Shown: piece by piece, positions 1-7,726 of the stretch
Numbering within the stretch: position 1 is the first letter of the stretch
Layout: each line of letters begins with the position of its first letter
From: Bacteroidales bacterium UBA1192
Lineage (GTDB): Bacteria > Bacteroidota > Bacteroidia > Bacteroidales > Bacteroidaceae
Assembly (NCBI GenBank): GCA_002310175.1
Contig: DBYG01000013.1
Location: 1-35,818, forward strand
Direction of reading: 5' to 3'
DNA length: 35,818 nt
Notes under the pieces: generated by a model
What the model was told of the DNA's origin: nothing
Databases searched by the model: none
The model's input: only the letters and a program-made list of their open reading frames with translations
Position numbers and translations under genes: made by a program

Positions 1-66
1 GAAAGCAACATAGAAGTTAGGGCGTATATTTTGTCCGTAGGGATGATGAATACAATTGGTATGTCA
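1..66 (-). other. Possible beginning of a further operon gene, cut by the window edge
   Basis: Downstream of the ABC transporter the minus strand stays open in one frame to the window edge and reads DDIPIVFIIPTDKIYAL followed by a few more residues. This resembles the first beta strand of family 8 glycosyltransferases, which commonly begin with an IPIVF-like string followed by a D..Y segment. No ATG, GTG or TTG lies upstream in that frame before a stop. The only ATG at the junction (66-64, overlapping the ABC stop as TGATG) is in another frame and ends after 16 codons. It could be a gene with an unusual start, a frameshifted gene, or chance. Only about 22 codons are visible. Confidence 0.25.
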
Positions 67-1686
67 TCAAAGCGAGAGGACGGAGTCGCAGAGTGCTGTG
101 ACGGAGGTCCGGTGGGTGATGAAGATCATTGTCTTGCCGGGGTAGGCCTGGAAGAGGCGGCGGTAGAGTTCGGTTTCTGTCTCTGGGTCAAGTGATGAAC
201 TTATCTCATCAAGAAGCAATATGGAGCCCGGGCGCAGCAAGCCCCGGGCTATTGCTATTCTTTGGGCCTGGCCTTCACTCAGACCGCTGCCGCGCTCGCC
301 AAGCTGGGTGTCCAGTCCGTCGGGCAGTTCCATTACAAAATCAGCGCAGGCGGTGTGCAGGGCTTCTTTTATATGATTGTCCGATGCATCCGGGTTAGCC
401 ACCTGCATATTAAACCGGATGCTGCCGCTCATAAGGGTGTTGCCCTGTGGCACAGATACAAAGTCGGGGCGGGTCTCTGCACCTGCAGGCATGGTGCTAC
501 CGTCCGTCCCATAGAGGCTGATGCTGCCGCTCTGGGGACCGATGAATCCCAGCATGAGGCGGAACAGGGTGGTCTTGCCTATTCCGGTCTCGCCCATGAG
601 GGCGGTCTTGGTGCCTGGGCGGAAATCATGCGTAAAGGCGGAGAGTATCTGACGGTCACCGCCTGCGTACCGGAAGTTCACGTTTTCAAACCGTATGCCG
701 CGCAGGGTGGGATGCAGCGTTGAGGCATCGGGCCCGGTTTCAAGGGTTTCAAGTTCATGCAGGCGGTCAATGCTGGCGGTGGAGTGTATTACCTGCGGCA
801 CCAGATTGAGCAGCTGCATTACGGGGTGCTGGATCTGACCTACCAATTGCAGGAATGATGTCATTATACCGAATGTGATGGCGCCGTTACGCAGTTGCAG
901 ACCTCCCCATACGAACGCCAGCAGATAACCCAGGCCGAATGCGCTGCCCAGAATGATGCGTATCATTATGGTAAAGCGGGTGCGGCGCATAATGTTGCCC
1001 TTAAGCTGTTGCTGCATGGTGTCCAGACGGCCGGTCATCCACTCCTCACTGCCCATGGCGCGAAGCACGGCGTTGTTCTCCATGCCCTCCTGCACCTGCA
1101 TCTGTATGCGGCTCTCGCCCTGACGGATATCAAGTGTCATCTGACGGAGTTTACGACCGATGAACTTGGCCATGAGTATGGCAAGCGGCGTCAATATGAG
1201 CAGTGCCCAGGCAAGCCATCGGTCAAAATAGTGCAGTAGCAGGAACGCGCCTATAAGCTGTATGCCGGTTATGCACATCTGGGGAAGGGTGTCGGTTGTG
1301 GTTTCGGATACCACCTCAATATCCTTGGTAAGGCGGGAGCTAATGTCGCCTGAGTGTATCTCCTTGTCATCATAGAGCTGGCGGCGGAACAGGCTGCTGA
1401 ACATACACAGCCTGAGTGTGTTGGTCTGATGGATTCCGGCCTTTGTGGTGAGCAGGAAATAGACCTGACGCAGCAGAACCCCGCCCACAACGGTCAGCAC
1501 CAGCAAGATACACATGAGCGTTACGTCACGGGCTGATCCGGTGCGGATGGTTTCATCAATGAACCGGCGGCTGAGCCAGACCATCATGAGCCCCAGCGCT
1601 ACCTGCACTGTTCCTGTCACGATGCGCACCGCCGTGTTGAGGCGGATGCCCTGTGTGTTACGCCAAATCCAGCTTACGTATTTCAT
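67..1686 (-). CDS. Exporter-type ABC transporter, fused membrane and ATPase domains
   Basis: A 539-residue half-transporter with an N-terminal six-helix ABC exporter membrane domain (about 15-305) and a C-terminal nucleotide-binding domain. The ATPase motifs are complete: Walker A GETGIGKTT at 365-373, signature LSEGQ at 469-473, Walker B SILLLDE at 488-494 with catalytic E494, and an H-loop histidine near 525. It probably works as a homodimer in the inner membrane. There is no N-terminal C39 peptidase domain, so any leader removal would need another enzyme, such as the S26-type peptidase two genes upstream. The ATG overlaps the stop of the PqqD-like gene by four bases (ATGA), so translation is probably coupled. 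The substrate is unknown; the neighbours suggest a modified peptide. Confidence 0.9.
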   Translation of the reverse strand: MKYVSWIWRNTQGIRLNTAVRIVTGTVQVALGLMMVWLSRRFIDETIRTGSARDVTLMCILLVLTVVGGVLLRQVYFLLTTKAGIHQTNTLRLCMFSSLFRRQLYDDKEIHSGDISSRLTKDIEVVSETTTDTLPQMCITGIQLIGAFLLLHYFDRWLAWALLILTPLAILMAKFIGRKLRQMTLDIRQGESRIQMQVQEGMENNAVLRAMGSEEWMTGRLDTMQQQLKGNIMRRTRFTIMIRIILGSAFGLGYLLAFVWGGLQLRNGAITFGIMTSFLQLVGQIQHPVMQLLNLVPQVIHSTASIDRLHELETLETGPDASTLHPTLRGIRFENVNFRYAGGDRQILSAFTHDFRPGTKTALMGETGIGKTTLFRLMLGFIGPQSGSISLYGTDGSTMPAGAETRPDFVSVPQGNTLMSGSIRFNMQVANPDASDNHIKEALHTACADFVMELPDGLDTQLGERGSGLSEGQAQRIAIARGLLRPGSILLLDEISSSLDPETETELYRRLFQAYPGKTMIFITHRTSVTALCDSVLSL

Positions 1687-1952
1687 TCAATAACCCCCAG
1701 CTTGCTCCAGTTGTCCATAGTCTCTTTAACGTCAGTCAGAGCCTGCTCCGGGGTTACTTCATACTCCGAGCAGAGGGCATCGGTAAGGCTTTGGGCAGTA
1801 AAATCGCCCTGCTGCTGAGCCTGTTTCCAGAGCCATGCGGCAGTCTCGTTGAGACTGAGCATGCGGCCAAAGTTTATGGCATCGAGTCCCTCACCCACAA
1901 TTACGTTCTCACCACACACTGTGCGCAGTACAAATCCTTTCTTAATCTTCAT
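1683..1952 (-). CDS. PqqD-like peptide-recognition protein
   Basis: An 89-residue protein that looks like a PqqD-family RiPP recognition element: an N-terminal beta region (MKIKKGFVLRTVCGENVIV) followed by the typical LNETAAWLWK segment and a helical C-terminus. PqqD proteins bind the leader of a precursor peptide and present it to modifying enzymes. I start it at 1952 because that ATG overlaps the stop of the upstream peptidase as ATGA, as at the other junctions of this operon. A start further upstream (2048) would add 32 residues reading an alternative frame of the peptidase and is unlikely. No precursor peptide is visible in the window. Confidence 0.8.
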   Translation of the reverse strand: MKIKKGFVLRTVCGENVIVGEGLDAINFGRMLSLNETAAWLWKQAQQQGDFTAQSLTDALCSEYEVTPEQALTDVKETMDNWSKLGVIE

Positions 1953-2398
1953 ATAGCGTACTTCTTGTTTACTCTTCTTAATACGGCCAGTATAATCCTG
2001 CGGAACGGACGCATCATGTACCAGATTCTGGCCTTGAACATCTGCCATCCGGATTCAAGTGTACTGCGATGGCCGTCCTGGTCCACCACATGGGTGACGC
2101 GTGCCAGAACGTTCTCCCTGCTGCAGCTCTCTGTGCCCCGGATGTTACCGTCGCCCATCAGTATTATGCGGCCGTTGTCCTGTTGAATGCCTATTATGCG
2201 GTGTACCACATACCGTTCCGGGCCTATTTCGGCCAGCACTACATGTCCTATCTTGAGGTCATCAGGCTTTTGCAGCACCACACTATCACGTCCGCCAATT
2301 ATGAACGGTATCATGCTGCGGCCCTTTACCGGAAATGTAACGCTTACTCCATCCTGTACCAGACGGACAGCCTCCTGTATTATAACGTCATCGGTCAT
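1949..2398 (-). CDS. S26-family (SipW/SEC11-type) signal peptidase-like protein
   Basis: A 149-residue protein with the signal peptidase I/LexA-like fold. The nucleophile motif GRSMIP places Ser28 as the catalytic serine. The second catalytic box reads YVVHRIIG (63-70), with His where bacterial Lep enzymes have Lys, which is the Ser-His arrangement of SipW and ER-type signal peptidases. It is followed by the MGDGN loop. A basic, hydrophobic stretch near the C-terminus (about 121-142) may be a membrane anchor. It overlaps both neighbours by four bases. In this context it may cut the leader from a precursor peptide; that role is inference. Confidence 0.8.
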   Translation of the reverse strand: MTDDVIIQEAVRLVQDGVSVTFPVKGRSMIPFIIGGRDSVVLQKPDDLKIGHVVLAEIGPERYVVHRIIGIQQDNGRIILMGDGNIRGTESCSRENVLARVTHVVDQDGHRSTLESGWQMFKARIWYMMRPFRRIILAVLRRVNKKYAI

Positions 2399-3246
2399 AA
2401 GGCTATTGTATCTTTACACAGATGGGCTGCATCGGCATCAGGCAGACAGTCCAGATGCCATACCGTAACCGTTCCGGCTATCTTGTCCTCAGTATCATGA
2501 AGGCCGTCGGCTATCTTTGGATCCCACCTCTTGCCCGATATGCTGGGAACGATGGCGGCGTAGGCGCCAATGCCAGTAAGTGGTACTATGCGGTTATATG
2601 GAGCCTGGCTGAGCAGCACAATGCCGCCCAGCGGAGCGCTCACATTGCGATAGCATGGAGTCTTACCGCTCCAGGGGGTGCCATAGACCACAGCGGTGCC
2701 GTCTTTTATGCGCACAGCAGGGTTGTCATCGTTCATAAGCTCTGTACCGGGAATATGCTCAAGCCAGAGTCTGGCATGAGTGCTCTTGCCCGTTCCGCTC
2801 TTGCCTAAGAACATGTATCCGTGTCCGTCCAGACTCACTGCGGCGGCGTGGAACAGCACGGTCCCCGTGCAGGCCGATGCCATAGCGAACATTATCATGA
2901 GCGCGTTGTCAAGCGCCGCCTTGGTCTGGAACCCGCTCAGATAAAGCGTTCCATTGCGATATCCGGGCGTGCATACCAGCCATCCTGCCGTGCAGCCGGC
3001 CCATCGGAACTCAAATAGCGGTTCATCCTGTCCAGTGTGTCCGCATATGGTTTCCTGCCCCTCATCTTCCTGCCTCCATTCCTCAGTGTAGCTTATCGGC
3101 CCGCCTTGAAGGACAGTCAGCGTGAACAATTCCTCAGCCCCTGTGACATCATCGGTAAAGAATGGCCTGTAGTTAGCCATGAGAGATGTCATATTCTCAT
3201 CAGACTTAACGCCAAACAGATGCTCCGCTACAGTATAATACGTCAT
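2395..3246 (-). CDS. HPr kinase-like P-loop protein, first gene of a RiPP-like operon
   Basis: A 283-residue protein whose C-terminal half resembles the HPr kinase/phosphorylase catalytic domain. The P-loop GKSGTGKS lies at 148-155, followed by THARLW, the LMNDDNP box at about 170-176 and YGTPWSGK at about 198-205. The N-terminal 110 residues are not recognisable. Such HprK-like proteins often occur in PqqD-containing peptide clusters (lasso peptide and related loci), where they are thought to act on the peptide or a carrier rather than on HPr; the true substrate is unknown. A -7 box (TAATTTTG, 3277-3270) lies 23 bp upstream of the ATG. Its stop overlaps the peptidase start. Confidence 0.8.
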   Translation of the reverse strand: MTYYTVAEHLFGVKSDENMTSLMANYRPFFTDDVTGAEELFTLTVLQGGPISYTEEWRQEDEGQETICGHTGQDEPLFEFRWAGCTAGWLVCTPGYRNGTLYLSGFQTKAALDNALMIMFAMASACTGTVLFHAAAVSLDGHGYMFLGKSGTGKSTHARLWLEHIPGTELMNDDNPAVRIKDGTAVVYGTPWSGKTPCYRNVSAPLGGIVLLSQAPYNRIVPLTGIGAYAAIVPSISGKRWDPKIADGLHDTEDKIAGTVTVWHLDCLPDADAAHLCKDTIAL

Positions 3247-3269
3247 CTTTCCTTTTTAGATATTGATTC

Positions 3270-3277
3270 CAAAATTA
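3270..3277 (-). promoter_or_regulatory. Promoter -7 box of the HprK-like operon
   Basis: TAATTTTG on the minus strand matches the Bacteroidota TAnnTTTG box exactly, 23 bp upstream of the ATG. No clear TTTG -33 element is visible. A 7-bp inverted repeat (CTATGAA 3286-3292, TTCATAG 3305-3311) lies just upstream, between this promoter and the divergent one. Confidence 0.6.
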
Positions 3278-3335
3278 CTCAATAGCTATGAATTTAGCTG
3301 TGACTTCATAGTTTAATTTGAAAATGTTTTTTCAT

Positions 3336-3343
3336 TACTTTTG
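3336..3343 (+). promoter_or_regulatory. Promoter -7 box of the FecCD-esterase-exporter operon
   Basis: TACTTTTG matches TAnnTTTG exactly and lies 18 bp before the ATG at 3362, implying a very short leader. A TTTG at 3317-3320 could be the -33 element, but the 15-bp gap is shorter than usual. Confidence 0.6.
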
Positions 3344-3361
3344 TAATCAAATACAACTGTT

Positions 3362-4396
3362 ATGAGTAAGGAGAGGAGGAAACAGGTTTGTCTTACTGCG
3401 GCTCTTGTGGCCGGCGTGATGGTGCTGTTCTTCCTCAATATATGTTTCGGTACGGTGCATATTCCGCTGCGGGATGTGATTGCGTCACTTTCCGGTGGGG
3501 GCGCCAGCCGTGAGAGCTGGGATTTCATAATCCGTGAATCACGTCTTCCGTCGGCTGTCACTGCACTGCTGGCAGGCGCTTCACTTGCGGCATCGGGACT
3601 AATGCTGCAGACCTCGTTCCGCAATCCTCTGGCCGGTCCGGATATTTTGGGTATTAACGGCGGTGCCGGTCTGGGTGTGGCTCTGGTCATGCTGCTCTTT
3701 GGCGGTAACCTTACTATGGGCAATCTCACGTTGGGCGGATCGGTATCGGTGATATTGGGAGCTTTCACGGGAGCATTGGCTGTAACAGCCCTGGTGCTTT
3801 TCCTATCTACCAGACTCAGGAATCCGGTAATGCTGCTCATTGTGGGAGTGATGGTGAGTTATCTGGCATCGGCCCTCATCTCACTGCTCAACTTTTTCTC
3901 TACGGCTGAGGGTGTCCATTCTTACACTATGTGGGGTATGGGTAATTTCAGTGGGGTCTCCATGGGACAGCTGCCGGTCTATTGCATCGTGTCAGCGGTG
4001 GGGCTGCTTATTGCGGTCTCGCTTATAAAGCCGCTCAATGCACTGCTGCTGGGCGATATGTATGCTGAGAACCTGGGTGTCAACATAATCCGTACCCGTA
4101 ACCTGCTGCTTCTCTCCACCAGTCTGCTGGTGGCCATCATAACAGCTTATTGCGGACCGGTATCGTTCATAGGACTGGCTGTGCCGCATATTGGCAGGCT
4201 GATGCTTCAGTCAAGTAACCATAGAAGCCTGATGCCCGTCACTATCCTGACGGGTGCCGTAGTGGCGCTTCTGTGTAATGTGCTCAGTTCAATTCCGGGT
4301 AACCGCGGCCTTATCCCGCTCAACGCCATAACGCCAGCCATAGGTGCTCCGGTAATCCTTTACGTATTGTTAAAAAACAGACATAACCAATTGTAA
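3362..4396 (+). CDS. FecCD/BtuC-family ABC transporter permease
   Basis: A 344-residue, highly hydrophobic inner-membrane protein of the FecCD family, which imports siderophores, haem or cobalamin together with an ATPase and a binding protein. The conserved FRNPLAGPDILGINGGAGLG segment near residues 88-107 and the GLAVPHIGR motif (about 272-280), which contacts the ATPase in this family, are present. Length is normal. It is followed after two bases by a secreted esterase and then a metal exporter, so the three are probably co-transcribed. No ATPase or binding-protein gene is adjacent; the only FecCD-type binding protein in the window is in the B12 operon 10 kb away. The substrate could be a ferric siderophore or a corrinoid. 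Confidence 0.9.
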   Translation: MSKERRKQVCLTAALVAGVMVLFFLNICFGTVHIPLRDVIASLSGGGASRESWDFIIRESRLPSAVTALLAGASLAASGLMLQTSFRNPLAGPDILGINGGAGLGVALVMLLFGGNLTMGNLTLGGSVSVILGAFTGALAVTALVLFLSTRLRNPVMLLIVGVMVSYLASALISLLNFFSTAEGVHSYTMWGMGNFSGVSMGQLPVYCIVSAVGLLIAVSLIKPLNALLLGDMYAENLGVNIIRTRNLLLLSTSLLVAIITAYCGPVSFIGLAVPHIGRLMLQSSNHRSLMPVTILTGAVVALLCNVLSSIPGNRGLIPLNAITPAIGAPVILYVLLKNRHNQL

Positions 4397-4398
4397 TT

Positions 4399-5571
4399 AT
4401 GAGAACAGTCAAATTTATTACGGCCGTGCTGATGACGGCTTTATTCAGCATTGAGATTGCAGCTCAGAGACCGCGGATGGAGAGTTTTCCCGAGGGTTCA
4501 TACTCTCCCGTTACCAACATAAACCGCAGCGGTTATCCGCGTGTACTGGCTGATAACAGCGTTATGTTCCGTGTCCAGGCTCCGCAGGCCGGTAACGTTC
4601 AGATTGATCTGGGGGGTACCAAGTATGATATGACCAAGGGTGAGAACGGAGTATGGACTGTTACCACAAAACCTCAGGTACCTGGATTCCACTATTATAA
4701 CCTGTTCATTGACAACGTATCGGTGGCTGATCCAGCCAGCCGGACATTCTACGGATGCAGCCGATGGTCAAGTGCCATAGAGATAACGGAAAAGGGGATG
4801 GATGTGTTTGAGGTGCAGGATGTGCCGCACGGCGAGGTACGCATGGTCTATTATTACTCAAATGTGGAGGAAGCTTGGCGTCCGCTCATGGTCTATACAC
4901 CGGCAGGTTACAATGAAGGCAGGCAGGATTATCCTGTGGTCTATATCCAGCATGGAGGCGGTGAGGATCATCGCGGTTGGATGGAGCAGGGACGTACGGC
5001 TCAGATCATGGACAACCTTATTGCCGCAGGTAAGGCTGTCCCCATGATAATAGTCAGTTCCAACAGTAATGTCCAGTCACGTAGCGGCGGTATGGGCGGC
5101 GGTTACAGCTGGCAGGGGATGCAGACATTCCGCACTGAGATGATAGACAACATCATACCCTTCGTGGAGAAGACCTATCGCGTAAGGAAAGACCGCAAGA
5201 GCCGCGCCATGTGCGGACTCTCAATGGGTGGCGGTCAGTCATTCTACATTGGACTGCGTGATCCGGAGGTGTTTGCCAATGTTGGTGTGTTCTCAACAGG
5301 AATGTTCGGTGGGATATCCGGTGCATCGAACTTTGACCTTGAGACTGAGGTGCCGGGCATGATGACAGATACTAAGAGTTTCAACAAGCAGTTCGACGTG
5401 TTCTTCCTCAGTTGCGGCGAGCAGGACCCGCGCATAGAATACACCCGCAATATTGTAAGGAAAATGCGTGACGGTGGCGTGGAGGTCAGGTTCAATTCAT
5501 ATCCCGGTGACCACGAGTGGCAGGTGTGGCGTAAGTCGCTGCATGAGTTTGCACAGTATCTGTTCAAATAA
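4399..5571 (+). CDS. Secreted alpha/beta-hydrolase esterase with E-set N-domain
   Basis: A 390-residue exported esterase of the PF00756 type. A signal peptide covers about residues 1-22. An immunoglobulin-like E-set domain (about 35-135) precedes the hydrolase domain (about 145-390). The nucleophile elbow GLSMGG places Ser275, the CGEQDP segment offers Asp343 as acid, and GDHEW gives His372. The family includes feruloyl and acetyl-xylan esterases and the siderophore esterases Fes and IroE. The domain layout is commonest among plant-cell-wall esterases of Bacteroides, but the gap of only two bases to a FecCD permease makes hydrolysis of an iron chelate worth considering. The substrate cannot be decided from sequence. 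Confidence 0.88.
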   Translation: MRTVKFITAVLMTALFSIEIAAQRPRMESFPEGSYSPVTNINRSGYPRVLADNSVMFRVQAPQAGNVQIDLGGTKYDMTKGENGVWTVTTKPQVPGFHYYNLFIDNVSVADPASRTFYGCSRWSSAIEITEKGMDVFEVQDVPHGEVRMVYYYSNVEEAWRPLMVYTPAGYNEGRQDYPVVYIQHGGGEDHRGWMEQGRTAQIMDNLIAAGKAVPMIIVSSNSNVQSRSGGMGGGYSWQGMQTFRTEMIDNIIPFVEKTYRVRKDRKSRAMCGLSMGGGQSFYIGLRDPEVFANVGVFSTGMFGGISGASNFDLETEVPGMMTDTKSFNKQFDVFFLSCGEQDPRIEYTRNIVRKMRDGGVEVRFNSYPGDHEWQVWRKSLHEFAQYLFK

Positions 5572-5577
5572 TGGCTG

Positions 5578-6624
5578 ATGCTTGAGATCCTGACGGAGTC
5601 ACTGTGTACCGCAGTCCTGATAACAGGACTGGTGGTTATTATGATGATGCTCATTGAGGTGTTCAACGTGCGTTCTGACGGACGCATGTTCAGCGGCTTG
5701 CGTAATCGCCGGGTAAGGCAGGTGCTGCTGTCGGCACTGCTGGGTGCCATACCCGGGTGCATGGGTGGATTCGCGTCAGTATCTCTCTATACTCACGGGC
5801 TGATAAGTTTCGGAGCGCTGACTGCCATGATGATTGCCTCATCGGGTGATGAGGCATTCGTGATGCTGGCCATGTTTCCCGGCCGCTCAGCCTGGATATT
5901 CCTGATATTATTTGTGGTGGCGGTTGTCGTAGGTCTGCTGGTGGACCTCTTTCACAGCAGATATGAAGGTTGCCACTCGATGAACGTGCATGACGAGGAC
6001 CGTGAACAGGAGGATGAACATAATCATGTCCGTCATTTTGGAAGGAAACGTTTACTGATGCTTTTCGGTGTGATGTTGTTCCTGTGTGTCCTGCTGAAAG
6101 GCTGGCTTGATGTCAATGATACCGGGGTTGCCGGTCTTGAGGCAGAGGTGACAGGAGGGTTCGGCCTGCTGTCGGAGGAATGGATGTACTGGCTGTTCGC
6201 CGCCCTCAGCCTGGGTGTTATCGGAGTGTTGCTGTCAGGAGGTGACCATTTCGTGGATGAACATCTGTGGAAGCATATAGTGGTGCGTCATCTGCCCTCC
6301 ATATTCATCTGGACATTCGGAACAATTCTGCTGTTGGGCCTGCTTATGTCAAAATTTGAAATCGCCTCATGGATAAGTGACAATACGATCCTCATGATAT
6401 TGCTGGCGGCAGCGGTAGGTATCATACCGGAGTCAGGACCGCATCTTGTATTCGTATCACTCTATGCCGCCGGAGTTGTGCCTCTGCCGGTATTGCTGGC
6501 CAGCTGTATCAGTCAGGACGGACACGCATCGCTGCCGCTGCTGGCCGAAAGCCGCGGCTCGTTCATCAAGGCCAAGCTGATTAACGTCGCAGTTGCAGCA
6601 ATCATCGGCTTCATAACGCTGTAG
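5578..6624 (+). CDS. ArsP_2-type putative 10-TM heavy-metal exporter
   Basis: A 348-residue polytopic membrane protein resembling the PF11449 group of putative arsenic or manganese exporters. It has two similar halves, each with a P.SGPH- or PGCMGGF-like re-entrant segment (IPGCMGGFAS at about 59-68 and IPESGPHLVF at about 284-293), joined by a His/Asp/Glu-rich cytoplasmic loop (about 130-157). I start it at 5578; the ATG at 5571, overlapping the esterase stop, runs into a stop after four codons. Six bases separate it from the esterase, suggesting one transcript. The true ion is unknown; pairing with an uptake permease suggests metal homeostasis. Confidence 0.75.
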   Translation: MLEILTESLCTAVLITGLVVIMMMLIEVFNVRSDGRMFSGLRNRRVRQVLLSALLGAIPGCMGGFASVSLYTHGLISFGALTAMMIASSGDEAFVMLAMFPGRSAWIFLILFVVAVVVGLLVDLFHSRYEGCHSMNVHDEDREQEDEHNHVRHFGRKRLLMLFGVMLFLCVLLKGWLDVNDTGVAGLEAEVTGGFGLLSEEWMYWLFAALSLGVIGVLLSGGDHFVDEHLWKHIVVRHLPSIFIWTFGTILLLGLLMSKFEIASWISDNTILMILLAAAVGIIPESGPHLVFVSLYAAGVVPLPVLLASCISQDGHASLPLLAESRGSFIKAKLINVAVAAIIGFITL

Positions 6625-6638
6625 GGCGGGAAAGACAT

Positions 6639-7550
6639 TCATTCGTCACGGTACTGCTTGGGAGTCTGGCCGGTGTGGTTCTTGAAGAACCGGAAGAAAA
6701 ATGACTGGCTGGGGAAATTGAGGTTGTTTGAAATCTCCTTTATGGTCATATCGGTGTGGCGCAGCATGTTCTTGGCGTCCAGAACGAGCAGTTCATTGAG
6801 CCATTCCGGGACGGAACGGCCGCTTACCTCCTTTACAATCTTGGAAAGGTATTTTGGGGTCACGCACATCTTGTCGGCATAATAACCCACCAGATGTTCT
6901 TTTGAATGGTCGTTCACAGCCAGTTTTATGAACTGCTCCAGCATCTGACGCTGACGTGTGGTGCGTGCAGGAGCCTCCAGATCCTGACGGCGCTTGGATT
7001 CAGCCAGGAATCCTGCAAACTGGTAGAATACGGACGACACCAGACCACCGATACTTTCCTTTACGAACTGGTGGTCGGTCTTGGTTACGTCAAGCGCCAG
7101 ATTGACATACTTGTGCAGCATCTCCTCTTCATCGGAAGAGAGATGGATACAGGGGTCTTTCAACACGTCAACAGCCTCAATAAGGAACTTGCTGGGATTG
7201 ATGCCGATGTTCGTAATGAAAGAGGAGGAGGCGCAGATGAGCGTAACACGGAGGTTCTGGCCAATCTCTTCAGGTTGGGTAATCTTCACCATGTTACCCG
7301 GTGTAATCAGAAGCAGAGTGCCGCTGGTAAGATGATACTCATTCAGATTGACGGAACAATCAACCGAACCTTCCACGCAATATGCTGCCATAAAGCAATC
7401 CGCACGGAACGGATAACGCAGATACTTGTACTGGGGCCTTTCCTGAAGGCGTGAAATAAAGAAATCATCACCCATACCGAGCGATATGCCGGACGGTATC
7501 ATCAGCTTGATTTTGGAAGGCGTAATGAGCGTCTCTGAATACGTTTCCAT
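6639..7550 (-). CDS. AraC-family transcriptional regulator
   Basis: A 303-residue regulator. The C-terminal third (about 200-303) is an AraC/XylS double helix-turn-helix: the first helix pair lies around LVGYYADKMCVTPKYLSKIV and the second ends in the typical SFFFRFFKNHTGQTPKQYR. The N-terminal part (about 40-110) looks like a cupin-type sensor, including YCVEGSVDCSVN and LLLITPG. It is divergent from the TolC/HlyD/ABC-2 operon, with both promoters within 176 bp, and is therefore the likely local regulator. The ligand is unknown. It converges on the metal exporter with a 14-bp gap and no visible terminator. Confidence 0.9.
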   Translation of the reverse strand: METYSETLITPSKIKLMIPSGISLGMGDDFFISRLQERPQYKYLRYPFRADCFMAAYCVEGSVDCSVNLNEYHLTSGTLLLITPGNMVKITQPEEIGQNLRVTLICASSSFITNIGINPSKFLIEAVDVLKDPCIHLSSDEEEMLHKYVNLALDVTKTDHQFVKESIGGLVSSVFYQFAGFLAESKRRQDLEAPARTTRQRQMLEQFIKLAVNDHSKEHLVGYYADKMCVTPKYLSKIVKEVSGRSVPEWLNELLVLDAKNMLRHTDMTIKEISNNLNFPSQSFFFRFFKNHTGQTPKQYRDE

Positions 7551-7573
7551 TTCTCTGTTTCTTTTGTTTGTGC

Positions 7574-7581
7574 CAAAAGTA
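7574..7581 (-). promoter_or_regulatory. Promoter -7 box of the AraC-family gene
   Basis: TACTTTTG on the minus strand is an exact TAnnTTTG match, 23 bp upstream of the ATG at 7550. Confidence 0.6.
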
Positions 7582-7678
7582 ATAATTTATTCGTAAAATG
7601 ATGCCTATTAGTTGGTATTTCCGACCAATAGATATAAAGAGTGTATGAAAAGTTTATTCCTGAATCCTGTAATGGCAT

Positions 7679-7686
7679 TACTTTTG
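7679..7686 (+). promoter_or_regulatory. Promoter -7 box of the efflux operon
   Basis: TACTTTTG is an exact TAnnTTTG match, 40 bp before the tolC-like ATG at 7727. The -33 region has only TTTA (7653-7656), as might be expected of a promoter needing an activator such as the divergent AraC protein. An imperfect inverted repeat (TTGGT 7612-7616, ACCAA 7624-7628, with outer CTATT/AATAG) lies upstream. Confidence 0.6.
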
Positions 7687-7726
7687 CAGCTGAATTTAAA
7701 AATAGGATGACAAAACTGGAAAAAAT

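Noticed and set aside
262..723. Open reading frame of 153 codons opposite the ABC transporter
   Set aside because: Antisense to the conserved ATPase domain, without recognisable motifs or promoter; a shadow of the real gene.
1953..2048. N-terminal extension of the PqqD-like protein by 32 residues
   Set aside because: The extension lies inside the peptidase gene in another frame and shows no PqqD similarity; the ATGA overlap gives a better start.
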